Source of the DNA: Rhodomyrtus psidioides
Taxonomy: Eukaryota > Streptophyta > Magnoliopsida > Myrtales > Myrtaceae
Assembly: GCA_021437785.1 (NCBI GenBank)
Contig: JAILYB010000067.1
Coordinates: 3,744,501-3,808,500, forward strand
Length of the DNA stretch: 64,000 nt
Direction: 5' to 3'
The position numbers and the translations under genes are program-made. This document shows positions 10,709 through 22,036 of this stretch, piece after piece (within the stretch, counting starts at the first letter, position 1; each line of letters starts with the position of its first letter). The notes under the pieces are model-generated. The model saw nothing but the letters and a program-made list of their open reading frames with translations, ran no database searches and was not told the DNA's origin.

Positions 10709-10846
10709 TGAAAGCAAAAGGGAATAACTTTTGTTATTTCATAACGAGGGATTACATCAGTATGTATAGTGAGAATTAGAGCTCACCAATAACGAAGACT
10801 AAAATACCCTTACTAACAATAACCCCAAATAATTGATATTTCAACA
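10709..10846 (-). repeat. Orphan copia LTR (138 bp)
   Basis: Plus-strand ends are tgaaagc...caaca, so on the element strand it starts TGTTGA and ends in CTTTCA directly before the PBS. Size and form are like the 161-bp LTRs of the element at 57966-62986. No partner LTR was found in the window. Confidence 0.6.
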
Positions 10847-10995
10847 GTATCAAAGCAAGATGTCCTGAATTCAAATCTTTCCAGGCCCTTATTTGCCTCC
10901 CCAGGCAAAAAGACCAGGCTAAGCGTGAAGGGGAGTGTTGAAATATATAAATATTAAACCACACCTTCTTCTAATAGCTTAAATTTTTAGAGAAG
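10847..10995 (+). repeat. TRIM relic
   Basis: A degenerate PBS (gtatcaaagca) is followed by a short spacer, a purine tract (gtgaaggggag) and then an LTR-like stretch starting tgttgaaatata near 10938. That stretch contains ctaatagcttaa, also present in the LTRs of the intact TRIM at 13417-13733. The 5' LTR is missing, replaced by the copia LTR. Confidence 0.5.
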
Positions 10996-11981
10996 TTGGC
11001 AAGTGGTCCCATCAAATCTTTCGGTACCAAAACGATTTCAGAGCGTACAGGACCATGAACAGTACAAGGTGCAAACTACATAACAGTTTCAAAAATCAGT
11101 TCACTCTGATGAATGACGGGATAATCTACTTTTTCTATCCATCTGCAGCTTTCCTCACTTTGAAATAAGCAAGAAGTCGATGTTCCCAGCTGCTTTGGAA
11201 CTTACACCACAAATCATGAACGCTATCAGAAGTTTCATTTACATCACCAGGGATATGCATCTGCGGACAGATCTTATGTCACATTGAGGCAACAACACTG
11301 CTCTTGAAGTTTTCCTTGTGCAAGAGTAATGCACAAGATGTTTGCTTTCTTTAACATCCAGCAATTGCCAAGACCTCGACATCCAATCACGTTTTTTCAT
11401 GCAGTTTGTCCAAACTATTCCTCTGGAAAAAGATGCCTTTTCAAGCACCCATTTCATCTGTTCTCAGCACTAAATACACTTCGCAGATGCATGCGTAAAA
11501 TAACTGGAATTGTGGGTTCTTTCCCAGCCAGAGGCAAATTATTGTCCAATGCTTGAGACGTATACACAGATGAATGCTTCTTGACTTCAGAAGACAACTG
11601 TGGTCCAGATAGGATGGTGACTTAAGTCTCCTCCAGCAGTTGACTCTTTGGATTTGATCACTCACGTTTGGAGTTGTGCAACAAATTCCTGAGAAAAAGA
11701 GGTCCTAAACATGCATAGATTCTTCGTCTTGTATTCCTAACAAGCTGATCTCTGTGTCATATTAAAGATGTTCACTAACCGTAGTAGCAAGAGTGGGACA
11801 TAGACAATGGAACATCTCTCTCCAGGAGGAAGAATAGAAAGAGTCCTAAGCAGCACGAGTCAGACAATGGAACTCAACCTCCAAACGAGAACATGTCTAA
11901 ATGATCCATTTTCCCACAGAGATACGTCAGGACATACTGAAACCAGCTATATATTTCTCCTCAATCTTATGCATGACCTTC
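10996..11981. other. 3' flank of the PPR gene; no other gene seen
   Basis: No supported coding frame. The 3' untranslated region of the PPR gene must lie in the right part of this interval. I could not fix a polyadenylation site. Confidence 0.5.
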
Positions 11982-14900
11982 CTAACAATTTTTCTTTTGC
12001 AGCCTCTCGTCGTTTTCTGTCCTCCTAAGCTCAACCTTTTTCATCTTGTTTAGTTTCTGTTTTGCCCCTTCTATATCAGCTCGAATGGCTTTGTCCCTCC
12101 TGTCATCCGACAACAAAGCCAACCTAGAAAATTTCTTGGGGCTAATCACTCCAAGCCTCTCAGTTATGTCCTTAAATGCGGGAACGATGCCACGCCTTAT
12201 GAAACATCCATCAAGAAGTTGCATAGAATTGAACTCGGGAAGAGAAGGAGCATCTCTTAACTCCAGGTCCAAGCAAAATGGGGACTCCTTCAACCACATC
12301 CTCAGAGAGTGGGCCTTAGCTACAAGAAGCCCGGACCTGGTCTTACATGGCAGGAATGGAGATCCCATCTCCCACAGAAAAGCCTTGAGAGTGCTGTTAA
12401 GAGAAACCAGGTTGTACTCTGCTGTGCCTGTTATCAAAACTACAGATTTTGGGGATTCAGGGTTTCCCTGCAAAGATGCATCCTGCAATAGAAAGCTCTC
12501 ATAACTTATTTGAATAAAGGAAACTTCATAAACACCATAGCAAAAATTGGCAATCGAAACTAGTCTATAACACTATCCCACATATTATTAGACAGCAACT
12601 TCACCGCAACAACGGGTATGGTGAGTCTTCCACAGCCTTTAGAGGCGTTGAAGATAACAGATACTCTCAAGCTACAAAAAAGAGAGAGTTTAGTTCTATG
12701 ACTTTAGTTTTATGTGTATTTACAAAAAATTCTGCGTAAAGTGCAGTCTTGTGTCAGATCAGTTTCTGATACTAAAAACATTGAAACAAAAAAAAAATGT
12801 CAGCAATAATACACGTATAGATAGGTTATGCAGAGCTATACGTGACAAATTTCAAGTATCAATGCGAAGCTATATGCGATAAGTTTCAAGTATCTTTAAC
12901 TATCATTAACTGTAGTTCAAGCAGGTGTCAGCAATCTTTTGAAATTTACAATCTGTATTCAACAAAGCAGGTACATATATGTATAGTATAACCAATACTT
13001 CTCTGGAAGAAGCAAAGAATGACACAGATTCATATCAGCATCGGTATACGCTTTCCGATTTTGTAGAATGTGAGCTATTTAGCAAAAAGCAATAAAAGAG
13101 AGAGAGAGAGAGAGAGAGAGAGTGTGTGCCTGCATGTTGTCAAGCCATAAAGTAAGACCAACCAGAGCTGAACCAGCAGACAGCTTTCTAAAATCGGCCC
13201 CCCAATCTTTTTCAGCTACCCTGCATCAAGTAGAAAATACTAAATACTCCTATCAGCAGAAAGAAATTCAACCAAGTCCATACTTGTTATTGTGGGAGAT
13301 ATTCAATCAATCAATCGTTCAGCCACAAGTTTTAACCCCCATAAACAGCCACGTGTCAAAACTCAAAACCACATTAACCAAAATACTAGCAACACCTAGC
13401 AACCTAGTTTTATTCGTGTTGAAGTTGTTGTTGTTATCCCACATCAGTTGTGAATGGATCATGTATGCTCTTTATATATTCATGTAGTCTCTCTCCATCT
13501 AATAGCTTAAGCTTTTGGATTGGATTTTCTAATATGGTATCAGAGCCAATATTATTCTTTTCCGCCCCATTAGTCAATTTCCACGTGCCGCTCCTGGTTT
13601 GCACATGAGAGGGGGTGTTGAAGTTATTGCTGTTATTCCAAATCGGTTGTGAATGGATCTTGTATGCTCTTTATATATTCATGTGGTCTCCCTCCACCTA
13701 ATAGCTTAAGCTTTTGGGTTGGACTTTCTAATAATTCGCATGGATGAAATCTGCTTGACCTATATGTTTGATGAAAAAAAGGAGATTCTAGAAAAGGTGA
13801 TGACAGTAAAATTCACCTGAACACATCCTGCCGGTAGATACTTTTCTTTATTGCCAACTGAAAGACCCAGGAAGCTGTGGCACGAAGCTCAAATGCCCAC
13901 AGAAGATCCTCTAAAGCGTTGACAAAATTAAGAGCAGCATTGTCTTCCAAAGGATGTAATTTCTCCAGGAAAAGGTCTACCTCTGAAACTAGTGACTCGC
14001 CCTTTCCTGTGAGAAGCCTATGAAACAAAGGCAGCCAAAGCATAACATTCTTAATTTCATAAAAGGGGAGAGTAAAACGTAACATTGTCATATCTCATAT
14101 CCGAATATCAATTAAGTAATGATTACCTGATGGGAAGATCGAATCCAGCACATTTCAATGCATTCAAGAGATAAATGGCTTCACATGCATGCTGGGACAA
14201 ACTTGCAGCCTTCACGAAGCATGTCCATATCCTGTGGTCAGGCTCCACACCCTCACTCTTCATTTTATCAAGCTTTTGAATGGCAATGCTATAGTCACCA
14301 TTTTTCAGGTAAGCATCAATAACTGAACTGTATGGTAATGTACTCAGATTTATGCCAGTTACTTTCAAGTTGTCAAGGACTCTTTCAGATTCCTGAGGAT
14401 GTCCAGAGCTTCCATAAGAAACCATGAGCAAGTGCATTGTGGCGATTGTCGGTTCTACCCCAGCCTCTTTCATCACTAACAGTAAATTTTCAGCTTTAGA
14501 ATGATCTCCCAAATCTCTATAGAGTTTCATCATAATGTGGTAAAAGGAACGATCTAATTTGTACCCTTTCGAATGCAACTCCGTGAAAAGTTCTTCGGCT
14601 CGTTCCAAGTAATGCTGCTTGGCAAAGGAAGAAATCAAGCTCTTGTACGTGGATAGCTTAGGTTCCAAGCTAAGCCTTCTCATTTCATGCATCAACACTA
14701 TACCTTCTTCAGCCCGACGGTCTCTGCAGTACATTACGATCAAAGTATTATATGTCTCTTCATCTGGCTTTAGGCCAGCTTCTTGAATTTTCTGGTACAC
14801 TTGAACTGTCTTTCTGAAGTCCTCAATCCCCGTGTACAATTTAAGCATTGAATTCCATATTGAAAGATCGGGTTTAAACCCTGCATCTACCATCTCGGAC

Positions 14901-17764
14901 ACCATGGCTTCAACATCCCTTACTCTTCTCCCTATGCACAACAATTCGATCATGATCCTGTAAAGATGCATGGTAGGAACATAACCCGCTGCCTTCATTC
15001 CAGCATATATCTTCTTCACTTCAAATATGTTTCCAGATCGAGCAAAAGCATCAAGCATCAAAATAATAGAACTCTTGCTTATCTTGAAACCCATATCCTG
15101 CAGCTCCTCGATCACCACGTAAAGTTCATCCAACCGCCCATCAGTGATTAAAGCTTGCAAGAGACCATTGATGGACTCCAGTGTAGGAGCAGGGCCATCT
15201 CTCATTAACGTATTGAAAATAGCCCTCGCGTGCTCATAACAACCACTGGCAGCATAAGCATGTATCAATGCATTCCAAACCTTACGATCCACCGTACGTC
15301 TCATCCTAAGACCTCCCACCAAACTTTCTGCTTTCTGCCACAGCTTTACAACACCATATGCCTCGATGATAGTAACATATATTGAGTTACCATCAAACAA
15401 AATACCTTTTCTTTCTGCCTCATCAACAAAACAATGGGCGGTCTCGGGGAAGCCCATTCTACAATATACAAGTGCCATGATCTCATACAGCCGCTTTGAC
15501 GGTGCAACGCAGTAGAACCTCATGTCTGAAATGACCTGAGAAGCTTCAATAAAAAGTTCTTTCTCTAAACAGCATTGAACCAAGGACTCGTAAAAGATAT
15601 AACTTCCACTGAATGAACCATATGCACTAGTTTCACTGTACTCTTCCAGGGCAGCATCTAGTTTGCCTGCCTTGCAAAGCATAACCACCAGTGCTTCACT
15701 AATCAGTGCGTTGGATCCGGCATGCTCCCTCAAAAATTCAAGCAAATTTAATCCCTCTGAATGCCTGCCTGATGAGCTATATGAACTCAATATAGATAAC
15801 AAATCTGTGCGATCCAATTCGTGCCCATTGCTGATTGCTAATCGTAACATAGTAGCAGCAAGATCATAGCATTCCCCCCTCACAAGAGCTGAACAAATGA
15901 CTGTTGGGTCCATACAGCACAAGTCTCCCATATCTTTGACCAACTTGTCGATATTGTCCACATTATTCTCTCTCCTAAGACCACGCAGCATGACCTCATA
16001 AAGGGCACGATCAGGCCTGAAATTACTAGAGAGCATTTCCTGGTATAACACCATTGCCTTCTTCGTCTCATTGAACCTGAAGAGTATGTCCAACATGACT
16101 GAATAAGCAAGATGATCGGGTTTTATCCCTGCCCTACACATGCAGTTGAAGGTTTCTTCAGCCTCAATACGCTTCCCTGCCTTAGCATAGGCACAGATTA
16201 GGGCACTGTACGTGCGCAGAGTGGGTTTAATGCCTGCGTCTAACATCTGTGACATTACATTTGCAGCTTCCGCTATTTTATTTGCTTTTCCAAGTGAATC
16301 AATCAGAACAGTGAAAGTAACAGCATCAGGGTTCCGGCCAAGTAATTTCATGTCTTCATAAATTTGCAAGGCCAAATCAGTCTTGCCCTGCTTACCATAC
16401 ATGTGGATAATAGTGTTGTACGTCATCTCATCTCTCCCAAACCCTTTCTTCACCATTTCCTCACAAATCTCCTTGACCTTCTCTACTTTCCCTTCTCTTG
16501 CAAATGCATACAACAAAGAGTTATACGTCACTGCATCAGGTAAAAACCCCTTAGACTCCAGCTCCTCAAACAACTGTTCAGCCTTACTCGATTGTCCACA
16601 TCGACCATACACTGATATTATGGCATTGTAAGTCCACAAATCAGGTTGACAGTTATGTGCCTCCATGTCATCATACACTTTCATTGCCTCCTCCAAATTA
16701 GACCCACGAGAGCACGAACTTATAAGAGTGTTGTAAGTTATTATGTCAGGCCTAAGACCGGACCTCCTCACCTCACCTAAAAGCTCAACAACTAAACCAG
16801 GCACCATGGAATTAGACTTCAAGCGGGCATTCACCAAAGTATTGAAGCTCACAAGATCTGGCTCGCAACCACGTTCGCGCATTAAATCGAGCAGTTCTTG
16901 GACCTTATCAAACCTCCCGGTCCGAGCATACACACCCATCATTGCATTATAAACCTGAACAGTATCACCTACGGAATTCTCGGCCCTGGTGAAAATCTCG
17001 ACAGCTAACGCCTCTTGATTAGCCTTTCCCAGCACCGATAAGATGGTGGCAAGCATTCGAGCGTTGGGCGAATACCAATGCCGCAAATTCAGCCATTCAT
17101 ATACCTCTAACGCACGTTGCCAGCTGCATTGGCCGACCCATTTGACAACAAAGCAAAAATCAGTGGGAGTCATCTGAACCGGCCGATCATCCAACACATC
17201 GGCCACGAACTCCTCGGGCTTCAAAGCAAGTATTCGATCAGTGTAGAATTTGACCCTCTCTCTCCAGTCTTTGGCCCTCTTGAGAGCCAACTTGTTCATC
17301 TTCTTGATCTTGTTCCCGCTGGGACGGCCTAACCCGTCCAGCGAGAGCGACTCTTCATTCACGGCCAATGGCTCCACCACATCCAAACTTCGCCTCTCCT
17401 CCTCACTCTCGCCGCCCGGAACATGCTCGAAATTGGGTTTGTCAGTCAGACGAGAGAGAGAAGGTGGAGCGACCAAGAGCTGAGAGCGAGGAGTTAAACT
17501 CTCGGGGAGCTTAAGGTGTGGCCATCTGACGGACGGGGAAGCACGGCTGTAGGTGAACTTGGGAGGGTTGTCGTCGGCTTGGTCAGGGTCAGTAGTGAAG
17601 GAAGAGGTTGAAGAAGAGCAAGAAACAAATTGGGTCCTGGAAGCCGAATCGAAGTGGGTTGTGGAGGATGAAGGTGATGCGAAAATCAGAAGGCCAGTGC
17701 AACCAGCTGCAGTGCCCATCAATGGATGCTGCAACTGCTTATGGTCTGGAGTTGGTGAATTCAA
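11982..17764 (-). CDS. EMB1270: Chloroplast PPR protein, EMB1270 orthologue, four exons
   Basis: Exons are 17764-14127, 14017-13817, 13220-13130 and 12482-11982 (stop TAG), giving 4431 nt and 1476 residues; Arabidopsis EMB1270 is about 1440. The N-terminus looks like a plastid transit peptide, followed by the conserved FTYSRASPSVRWPHL block. Roughly twenty P-type pentatricopeptide repeats fill residues 200-1190. The last three exons encode the C-terminal domain (DLPIR, NALEDLLWAFELRATASWVFQL, WGADFRKLS, VVLITGTAEYN, CFIRRG), which looks like a degenerate SMR fold. Introns 1 and 2 have GT donors (CAG|GTAATC, CAG|GTGAAT). Intron 3 appears to use GC (CAG|GCACAC). Known biology: EMB1270 is a chloroplast protein required for embryogenesis and group II intron splicing; the same role is inferred here. 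The start could also be the Met 16 codons later. Confidence 0.93.
13097..13128. repeat. (AG)n/(TG)n microsatellite beside the intron 3 donor
   Basis: About 13 AG units and then gtgtgtg end at the donor of intron 3 of the PPR gene. On the gene strand the intron starts GCACACACTCTCTC. Confidence 0.95.
13417..13733 (+). mobile_element. Complete TRIM element in intron 2 of the PPR gene
   Basis: 317 bp. LTR1 is 13417-13534 and LTR2 is 13616-13733, both 118 bp, from tgttgaag to ctaata. A PBS (tggtatcagagcc) starts at 13535, right after LTR1. The internal part is only 81 bp and ends in a purine tract (gagaggggg). Five-base target duplications attcg flank it at 13412-13416 and 13734-13738. There is no coding capacity. 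It lies in the sense opposite to the host gene. The LTRs end in TA rather than CA. Confidence 0.95.
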
Positions 17765-18198
17765 TTCCCCCGCTCTAGTTTCTTCTCAAGTAACGGGACG
17801 CTGGCGTTATCCCATCCAGATGAAGCTAAAAGCTGAGACAAAATCTTTTGGGTTTTGGAATCGTGGGTCGCTGGAATCTGCGAGCGAACATCATGAGATA
17901 TTTATGCCCGGATAATTTCTGGGTACCCAAAGAGAAATCAGGCCCATTGTTTATGGCCTGATACTTTGCCTTGTGAAGTGAGCTATTGAATTAGCTTTGT
18001 CGTTTGCGTATAAACCATCTCGATAACTGACGCTTCCATGCGAAATCTACGAAAGTTCTCTCCCTTCCTGCTTCCTTAATTTATCCACAAAGCCACATCA
18101 TTTATCCTTACACCCTCCAGTAATTGCGCCTTATTGGTCGTCATTCGAAAAACAACGCTATAGGAAACGCGATAATATTAGATGGCGAATGAAATATA
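17765..18198. promoter_or_regulatory. 5' flank of the PPR gene
   Basis: This is the upstream region of the minus-strand PPR gene. From about 17880 to 18198 it is similar to 48515-48815, the left part of duplication unit B. It ends in atata, the target site of the copia stack. No clear TATA box was chosen. Confidence 0.6.
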
Positions 18199-18390
18199 TG
18201 TTGGAGATTATGGTTTGAGAGTGTAGAGAGTGTTTTGGTTGCTTGAAATATTACATCAAGAGAAGTCAAGTTTGAAATTAATAAGCAAATTATTGGGCTC
18301 AAGCCCATATAGACCCAAATAACCATGCTTTCACATATTGAGTTTGTATGCGAACATATTATTTAGACTATATTAATAATATATCCAATA
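18199..18390 (-). repeat. 3' LTR of the nested copia element
   Basis: Starts tgttggag on the plus strand and ends atccaata (the expected ccaaca mutated). Shares with 39029-39227 the blocks gtgttttg-ttgcttga, aataagcaa and gactatatta. Confidence 0.85.
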
Positions 18391-19559
18391 ATCTCCTCCT
18401 ATGTTCACCATACAACACAATCCAATACGGTTGTCGGTGTAATGTTCAAACAAATATGAATCATCCATATTCAGTCCAAGACAATCAACTCGGATCGGTC
18501 AAAGAGTTTTAGCAGTAAAATATTAAACTCAATCATCATTTGTAATCCAAATAAGTGAATCATCCTAATCAGAATCTGTTCACAACCAACATATGTATAA
18601 CAGTCAAGTATAAGCAGGCTAGTCAAATTGGTCCAAGGCCTTACAAATATAAGAAACTACCACAATAATGTTCATAAAATAGAGATATCAAAATGTAAGT
18701 CTCAAGTAAATGGACTCCATCAAAATGGGCAATAGCAGGTGAACTGTCAAGTCCCCACACGCTCTAAATAATATATGTTCATTCATCAAGTAGGTCATCC
18801 TGGTCACGATCCTACTTATTAAGCTCTCCTCCATCTCTGTCATTCTCTGTAGAATGTCAAATATGAAATTCATATTATCATGAATTTAATCATTTGAATA
18901 GTCTACTAAAAGTGTCTAGTTCTACTAAAACAATTTAGCATTATAACATCAGACAGAGAAGAATATATATTAATGTCATAAAGCGTCATAATATCATATT
19001 CATAAGCATCAAGCCAGTTTCATAAATTATGAACAAGGCCTAAACAGTTTGATTTACAAAGAGCCATCAACTTAAGTTTATTTGTAAGAGAATAATTATT
19101 GTCTAGTTTCAAAGAACATGACCAACAGTCAAGTCACTTACAATAACATAGTCACGTAATATCAAGTTTCAATTAAGAACAAGACCAATAGGCTTCTTAT
19201 GCAAACAACTATTTTTATGTTTCAATTTAGAATGTCACAGTTACTAATTCCTTAAAGTCAAATAATCTAGCATTAAATTTGGAATGAGATCATTTAACCA
19301 AAAGAATAATCCAACCTAGTTGGATTGTATCGTCAAGTTTGGAATGACACAAGCTTCCTAGATAGAACCTTTAAATTAGGTTAAAGTCATCTTCATCAAG
19401 TTTAGAATAAGACAACTCACTCTTTTCAACCATGAACATCGATGAAACACATAAACTATGCTTATCATTTTGGCCAACAAAAAAAGATTCGATAATTCAA
19501 AACACACAATTATAAGGTAAGTAAATGGTAATTAAGACTTGTCTACACGGTATTTAACC
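18391..19559 (-). other. 3' tail of the nested copia element
   Basis: AT-rich, no coding frame. Phrases such as tcaagtttggaatgacac recur in diverged form several times over 19110-19420, suggesting old local duplications. It lies between the RNase H remnant and the 3' LTR. Confidence 0.5.
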
Positions 19560-20714
19560 CCATTTCCCTCACTGTTTTGAATAATCAATCTTTATATAGA
19601 CCTTTTGTGACAGCATCGGCCAAGTTATCCTTCGATCTCACATCAATCAGTGACAACTCCTTGTTCACTCAGATAATTCAACATCGCATGTCTCAGTCTC
19701 ACATGTCTTCTCTTTGAATTAAAGAAAGCATTCTTGACGACTCAGACAGCTGCTTGATTATCGCAGAACATGCTTAAAGAATTAATCTTTAGCCGAGTTA
19801 AAGGAATATCCATAATCAGATTTTTTATCCATTCTATCTCTTCGCCGGTTGAGGATAAAGAAAAAAGTTCTGATTTCATATATGACAGTGCAATACAAGT
19901 CTGTCTTTTGGATTTCCAAGTAATAGCAGCTCCACCCAAAGTGAATACATATCCACTTGTGGACTTACTATTTCCAATTTCTGAGCACCATGAGGTATCA
20001 GAATATCCATCCATAGTTGGAGGAAAATCATATTAACATAAAGCATAATCTTTAGTACCTTTAAGATATTTCATCAGTCTACTGAGGGCATCCCAATGCT
20101 CTTTACTATGATTACTAGTGAAACGACTCAGCATACCAACTATAAAGGCTATATCGGGTCTAGTGCAACTCATAGTATACATGAGACAACCAATCAATTT
20201 CGAGTACTTTAACTGATCCATGATGGTCCATTCATTAGGATTCAGTTTTTTATTATAATCACATGGTGTCTCACACGGTTTACACTCATTGTATCTCTAA
20301 GTAGAAAGTAGCTGCTCAATATAATGAGTTTGGTTAAGGGAGATGACTTCTCTTTCAAAACTTACTTTCATACCAAGAATGGTATTAGCAATACCAAGAT
20401 CTTTCATGTCAAATTCTTTAGCTAAAGTAGCTTTCGCGTCACTCACTACAGAATAATCAGAGTCAAGAATTAACATGTCATCACATACAAGCAAATGATG
20501 ATTATCTTATTTGACATAGAACGATGGTAAATGCATTTATCTGAATAACTAGATTGAAAGCCATAACTCTTTACCACTTTATCAAATTTAAGATGCCACA
20601 TTTAGGTGCTTGTTTAAGACCGTACAAGGATTTGTTCAATTTACAAACTTTGTCCTCAAGACCTTTCATGACATACCCTTCTGGTTGTTCCATGTAGATT
20701 TCCTCATTTAACTC
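19560..20714 (-). pseudogene. Copia RT C-terminal part and RNase H
   Basis: Minus-strand frames carry ELNEEIYMEQPEGYVMKG near 20710-20655, the segment after the RT active site (FDMKDLGIANTILGMKVSF) near 20420, RPDIAFIVGMLSRF near 20155, and RNase H (DGYSDTSWCSEIGNSKSTSG) near 20010, ending with SMFCDNQAAV near 19745. Frames shift several times. It joins the RT piece at 26655-26677 once the insertion at 20715-26649 is removed. Confidence 0.85.
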
Positions 20715-22036
20715 TGTTAACACCTAAATTTTGATTTTTAGGAATTCATTCATTTAATGTATAAAATGAGAGTTAGTCATAATTCTCGCAAAAATAAATT
20801 CCCGTGCATTGCATATTTATTCAGCCATTTGCATAAAAATCATAGCTAGACTTTTAGTTCTGAATAAAAATAATTAAATCATTTTTCATGTCTATTTTAT
20901 CATGCACCATATCTGCATTTGTTTGGACTATCGGCAAGGGATTTGAGCTCAATTCTATCAAGTAACTTGGACATTAACCTTGCGGCAATTTGAAGGTCAT
21001 GAACTGAAATTTTATATAATTTATGGACCTATTTCAAAGAGGCCCATTTTCACTCGTTAAACTTTTAAGGCTTTTTTTAGTTAATTAGAGCCCGAACTTG
21101 CGCGAATGAGCCCACGAAAGAGCAATTCTCGGCTGGCCCGTATCTTTTCCACCATGGCCAAACTTTTGAAGTATTTCGACCCGTTGGGATTCCATAAGAT
21201 CAGAATTTTTAATCGAACGGTCGTTTTCGAATCTTACGAAGTGTTTCTAATCCGACGGTCAACGATCAACACTATCACAACTAGGATTAGGGGCTCTCTT
21301 TCTCTATAAATACTCGCTTATGTTTAGGGTTTTAAGGAGGCCACTTTTATTGAATATACGACCAATCTTAGGAGACCAACACAATTGAAGAACACGGCAG
21401 ATGTTGGCGAGAAGATGAAGTGATGCGGTTGTATTGTCTTTTTCTTGAATTGTCCCATGGTGAGTTCGGCAGTTTCTAAAATTTGCAGAGAAAGAGAAGA
21501 GGACACCCACTGACTATATGTGGAAGTACGAAGAGAATAAGGTCAAAGATCCCTATGGCGAAAAAGAGAAAAGCGAAACAGGATCAAAGCCATTATCTTC
21601 GTCACTCTAGCAAGTTTCGATGATCAAGCAATCTTGAACGACTCGGCGATGGATTGAAGCTAAGTGTTCCACTTCTTTCTTTTTTGTCCTTGGCTATAGA
21701 TCAATGCAGGTTCTGTTGTTTTCATATGTTCAGTGTGTTTTTGTTTATATGACAGTTTCATCGTCAAAAAAGGTCCAACATATTTGAAGATTGGCGGATG
21801 AGCTCGATTGCAACTTCAAAATTTATTAACTAAAGATATTTGCAAAGTCTGAATGATGCCTTCTGCTGCCATCGCAAGCCAATGTTCAAGTACCATTAGT
21901 CCGCGAACGTCCGATTGTTCAGTCTTTTCCCAATGAGCTCGTCTCGGATCAGAAGCTGCCATCCCAAGTTGATTCATGCAAAAAGGCTATTCATGCACAA
22001 GGGCAATCCACAGATTATATTTTAATGGCATCAGGC

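Noticed and set aside
12046..12504. 152-codon plus-strand frame
   Set aside because: It is the antisense shadow of the last EMB1270 exon, whose minus-strand reading matches a known protein domain.
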